This document shows, piece after piece, positions 62,330-64,000 of a stretch of DNA of 64,000 bases. A program made the translations under genes and the position numbers. The notes beneath the pieces are model-generated. The model did no database searches and was not told the DNA's origin. It was given only the letters and a program-made list of their open reading frames with translations. This stretch comes from Thunnus maccoyii (lineage: Eukaryota > Chordata > Actinopteri > Scombriformes > Scombridae), in assembly GCF_910596095.1 (NCBI RefSeq), contig NC_056551.1:15207501-15271500 (forward strand). The letters run 5' to 3'. Position 1 is the stretch's first letter. Every line of letters starts with the position of its first letter.

Positions 62330-62500
62330 AAACACCGGTTGCCAATTTTTTGTCATGACCCGCCCTACTCCGCCTCTGATTGGCTAGTACTCGTTTCCTT
62401 CGTTTGTTAGGTTTAGGCATGAGGAGTGATTGGTTAGGCTTAGGGTAAGAATATCAGGGTAAGCCAATCAGAGGCAGAGTAGGACGGGTACCGTTAAAAA
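62330..62500. promoter_or_regulatory. Probable NUP155 promoter with CCAAT boxes in an inverted repeat
   Basis: CCAAT motifs (either strand) lie at 62379-62383, 62429-62433 and 62464-62468. The outer two are part of 27-base inverted arms at 62359-62385 and 62462-62488 that match at 25 of 27 positions. The block lies 30 to 200 bases upstream of the proposed non-coding exon. There is no TATA box, as usual for a housekeeping gene. Confidence 0.55.
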
Positions 62501-64000
62501 CTTGATTTTTCTTTAACTTTATTTACAATACATTAATATAACAACACAAATAACTGTACAAGGAGTGTGAAAGATAAAATAAAATACTATTGCACATTGG
62601 TTAGCTGTCTGCTAGCATTAAAATCGTATTACTTAGCATGCAAGCTAAAAGCTAGCTAAGTGTGAAATAACGTATTTTAAACTGAATTTGTGGCTTTACC
62701 CGACTGAAATGAGTCCGCGTGGTAGTGAGTTATTAGGCTAAAAAGTTTTGTTCACCAGTTCAGCAGTAAAGTTGAAAAAATACATCCAGCGCACTCAGAA
62801 GTAGCAGCCCGCCAACCTCATGCTACCATGAATGTATAGTGCTGAGGCGAAAGGTTTTCTTCCGGTGGATTGTCTTCTTCTCCGTGGCCTCTCTAGGTTT
62901 TCGCACACTAGACAGTAAAGCTTAGTGCTGCCATCCACAGGTCAATTTTATCTGAAATATTCGCCATACAGAAATGCAAATATAAACAGATACATAAACT
63001 AAAGTACTTAAATAATATATTAAAAATAAATCAATACAAATGATTGAAATAAAAAGAGGAATTCAACTGACCCAGTTTCCTTGTAGAGAAGTATTACACA
63101 AAAACATACATTTCCGTTCTTACATCATCCAATAGAATGTATACATTTTCAATTATAAATAATACCCAGTTAGTGTTTATCATTTTAGCTGAAAAAATAA
63201 AATAAAAATGCGCTTCCCCTTAAAAAGACATATTATGTGTAAGACCAATAGAAATACTACTGTAAATGTGCATGTTTGGAGATCCCTACTTATTTTTTTG
63301 CTTATATTAAAATCTATTGCTGTATCTTAAAAACCAAGTGACATAATTTTAATATTTTTTTTATCTGCACCAGAGTACAGATAACATGGGTGACTTCTCT
63401 GACCCTTAGCAAAAAAATAAAGCGCACTTGTGATCTGTACGACCACTGACAGGCAGAGCCTCCTTGTCTCAGGCCTCTACAGAGCTGGACGTAGCACGTC
63501 CATCAAAATCAAAATGAATTGTCTTGACAGCCGATATATGACGCAGTCCAAGAAATTTAAAGTGTCATCATACGGTGTGAGTAGCCTTTCAATCATAATA
63601 TTTCAGTGTTCATGTTCCCCATCTTCATTGTCAATGCCATACAGGCTTAACACCAGTGGTGCTGCCATATTTGGCAGTTATTTTTTAATTTAGGACAGGG
63701 TCTATACCATCCTAACTTGGGAAATTCTTCAGTTAGGATGGTTCCGTCATAGCTAAATTTCTATCCCAAGATAGGGTTTTTTCCTAAATGCAGTTAGTAA
63801 ACATGTTTCTGTAATACCGAAAATCCTAAATGTCATCCTAAACTGAACGGATTTCAGAGTAAGGAAGTTTCTGTAATGAGACCCCAGGTTACCAGAAATA
63901 CACATAAGCTGGTTTCAGGTTTTGGTAATGCTCATATAGATCTGAGACAGAAAAAACACACAGGATCATACTAGCAGAGATGAGCATTCCTGTTAAAAGG
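62501..64000. other. Upstream flank of NUP155 to the window edge
   Basis: No coding exon recognised on either strand. An ETS-type motif (CTTCCGG, 62859-62865) in a mildly GC-rich patch at about 62700-62900 may mark a transcription start. From about 63600 the sequence looks like an interspersed repeat with a 12-base perfect hairpin (63706-63717 with 63731-63742). In human a gene lies head-to-head with NUP155, but I cannot find its first exon here. Confidence 0.5.

Noticed and set aside
62501-64000. First exon of a head-to-head neighbour of NUP155 (WDR70 in human)
   Set aside because: I looked for a plus-strand start with the expected N-terminus and found none. The region is repeat-like.
1-64000. 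tRNA, rRNA, CRISPR array, endogenous retrovirus or prokaryotic operon
   Set aside because: I saw no cloverleaf with A and B boxes, no spaced direct repeats, no gag/pol/env-like frames and no bacterial-style gene packing.

Overview
This window is vertebrate nuclear DNA, almost certainly from a ray-finned fish (teleost). The genes have many short exons with GT..AG introns, the intergenic DNA is full of microsatellites, and the repeats are of fish type: a dead Tc1-like transposase, hAT-like non-autonomous elements, LINE 3' tails and teleost interspersed repeats. One gene resembles the fish 'olfactory receptor class A' (ORA/V1R-like) receptors. I see no prokaryotic, viral or CRISPR content and no convincing tRNA or rRNA gene.

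Four protein genes can be read. (1) Positions 2846-18647, minus strand: an armadillo-repeat delta-catenin best matched to ARVCF, in 14 coding exons from a short MPAEVKE start exon to the C-terminal DSWV PDZ ligand (869 residues). (2) Positions 32080-42702, minus strand: a ZDHHC8/ZDHHC5-type palmitoyltransferase in 10 coding exons (790 residues) with an intact DHHC core, but with an unusual repeat block and no C-terminal EISV. (3) Positions 45904-47043, plus strand: a single-exon seven-transmembrane receptor of the ORA/V1R-like type (379 residues) with a very long third intracellular loop. (4) Positions 49767-62176, minus strand: the complete nucleoporin NUP155 in 33 coding exons (1367 residues). 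All splice phases of the three multi-exon genes close without a frameshift, which supports the exon boundaries given here.

Layout: 1-2845 is the 3' side of ARVCF. Positions 2846-18647 are ARVCF, with a foldback element in one intron and a strong hairpin in another. Positions 18.6-31.9 kb form a gene desert with a Tc1 fossil, a short telomere-like tract, a G22 run and LINE tails. Positions 32-42.7 kb hold ZDHHC8, whose 7 kb first intron is rich in repeats. Positions 42.7-45.8 kb separate the divergent ZDHHC8 and receptor starts. The receptor and NUP155 then converge tail to tail across 47-49.8 kb. Positions 62.2-64 kb hold the NUP155 promoter, with CCAAT boxes inside an inverted repeat, and repeat sequence up to the window edge.

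The genes do not form a pathway. ARVCF acts at cadherin junctions, ZDHHC8 S-acylates membrane and synaptic proteins, the ORA-like receptor is probably chemosensory, and NUP155 is a scaffold of the nuclear pore. ARVCF and ZDHHC8 lie near each other in human 22q11.2, so that pair looks like old synteny. NUP155 lies at human 5p13, so the right half is a separate syntenic block. I did not find a convincing new multi-gene system. The most unusual items are the altered ZDHHC8 tail, the long receptor loop, a GC-AG intron in NUP155, a 30-base perfect palindrome and the inverted-repeat promoter of NUP155.
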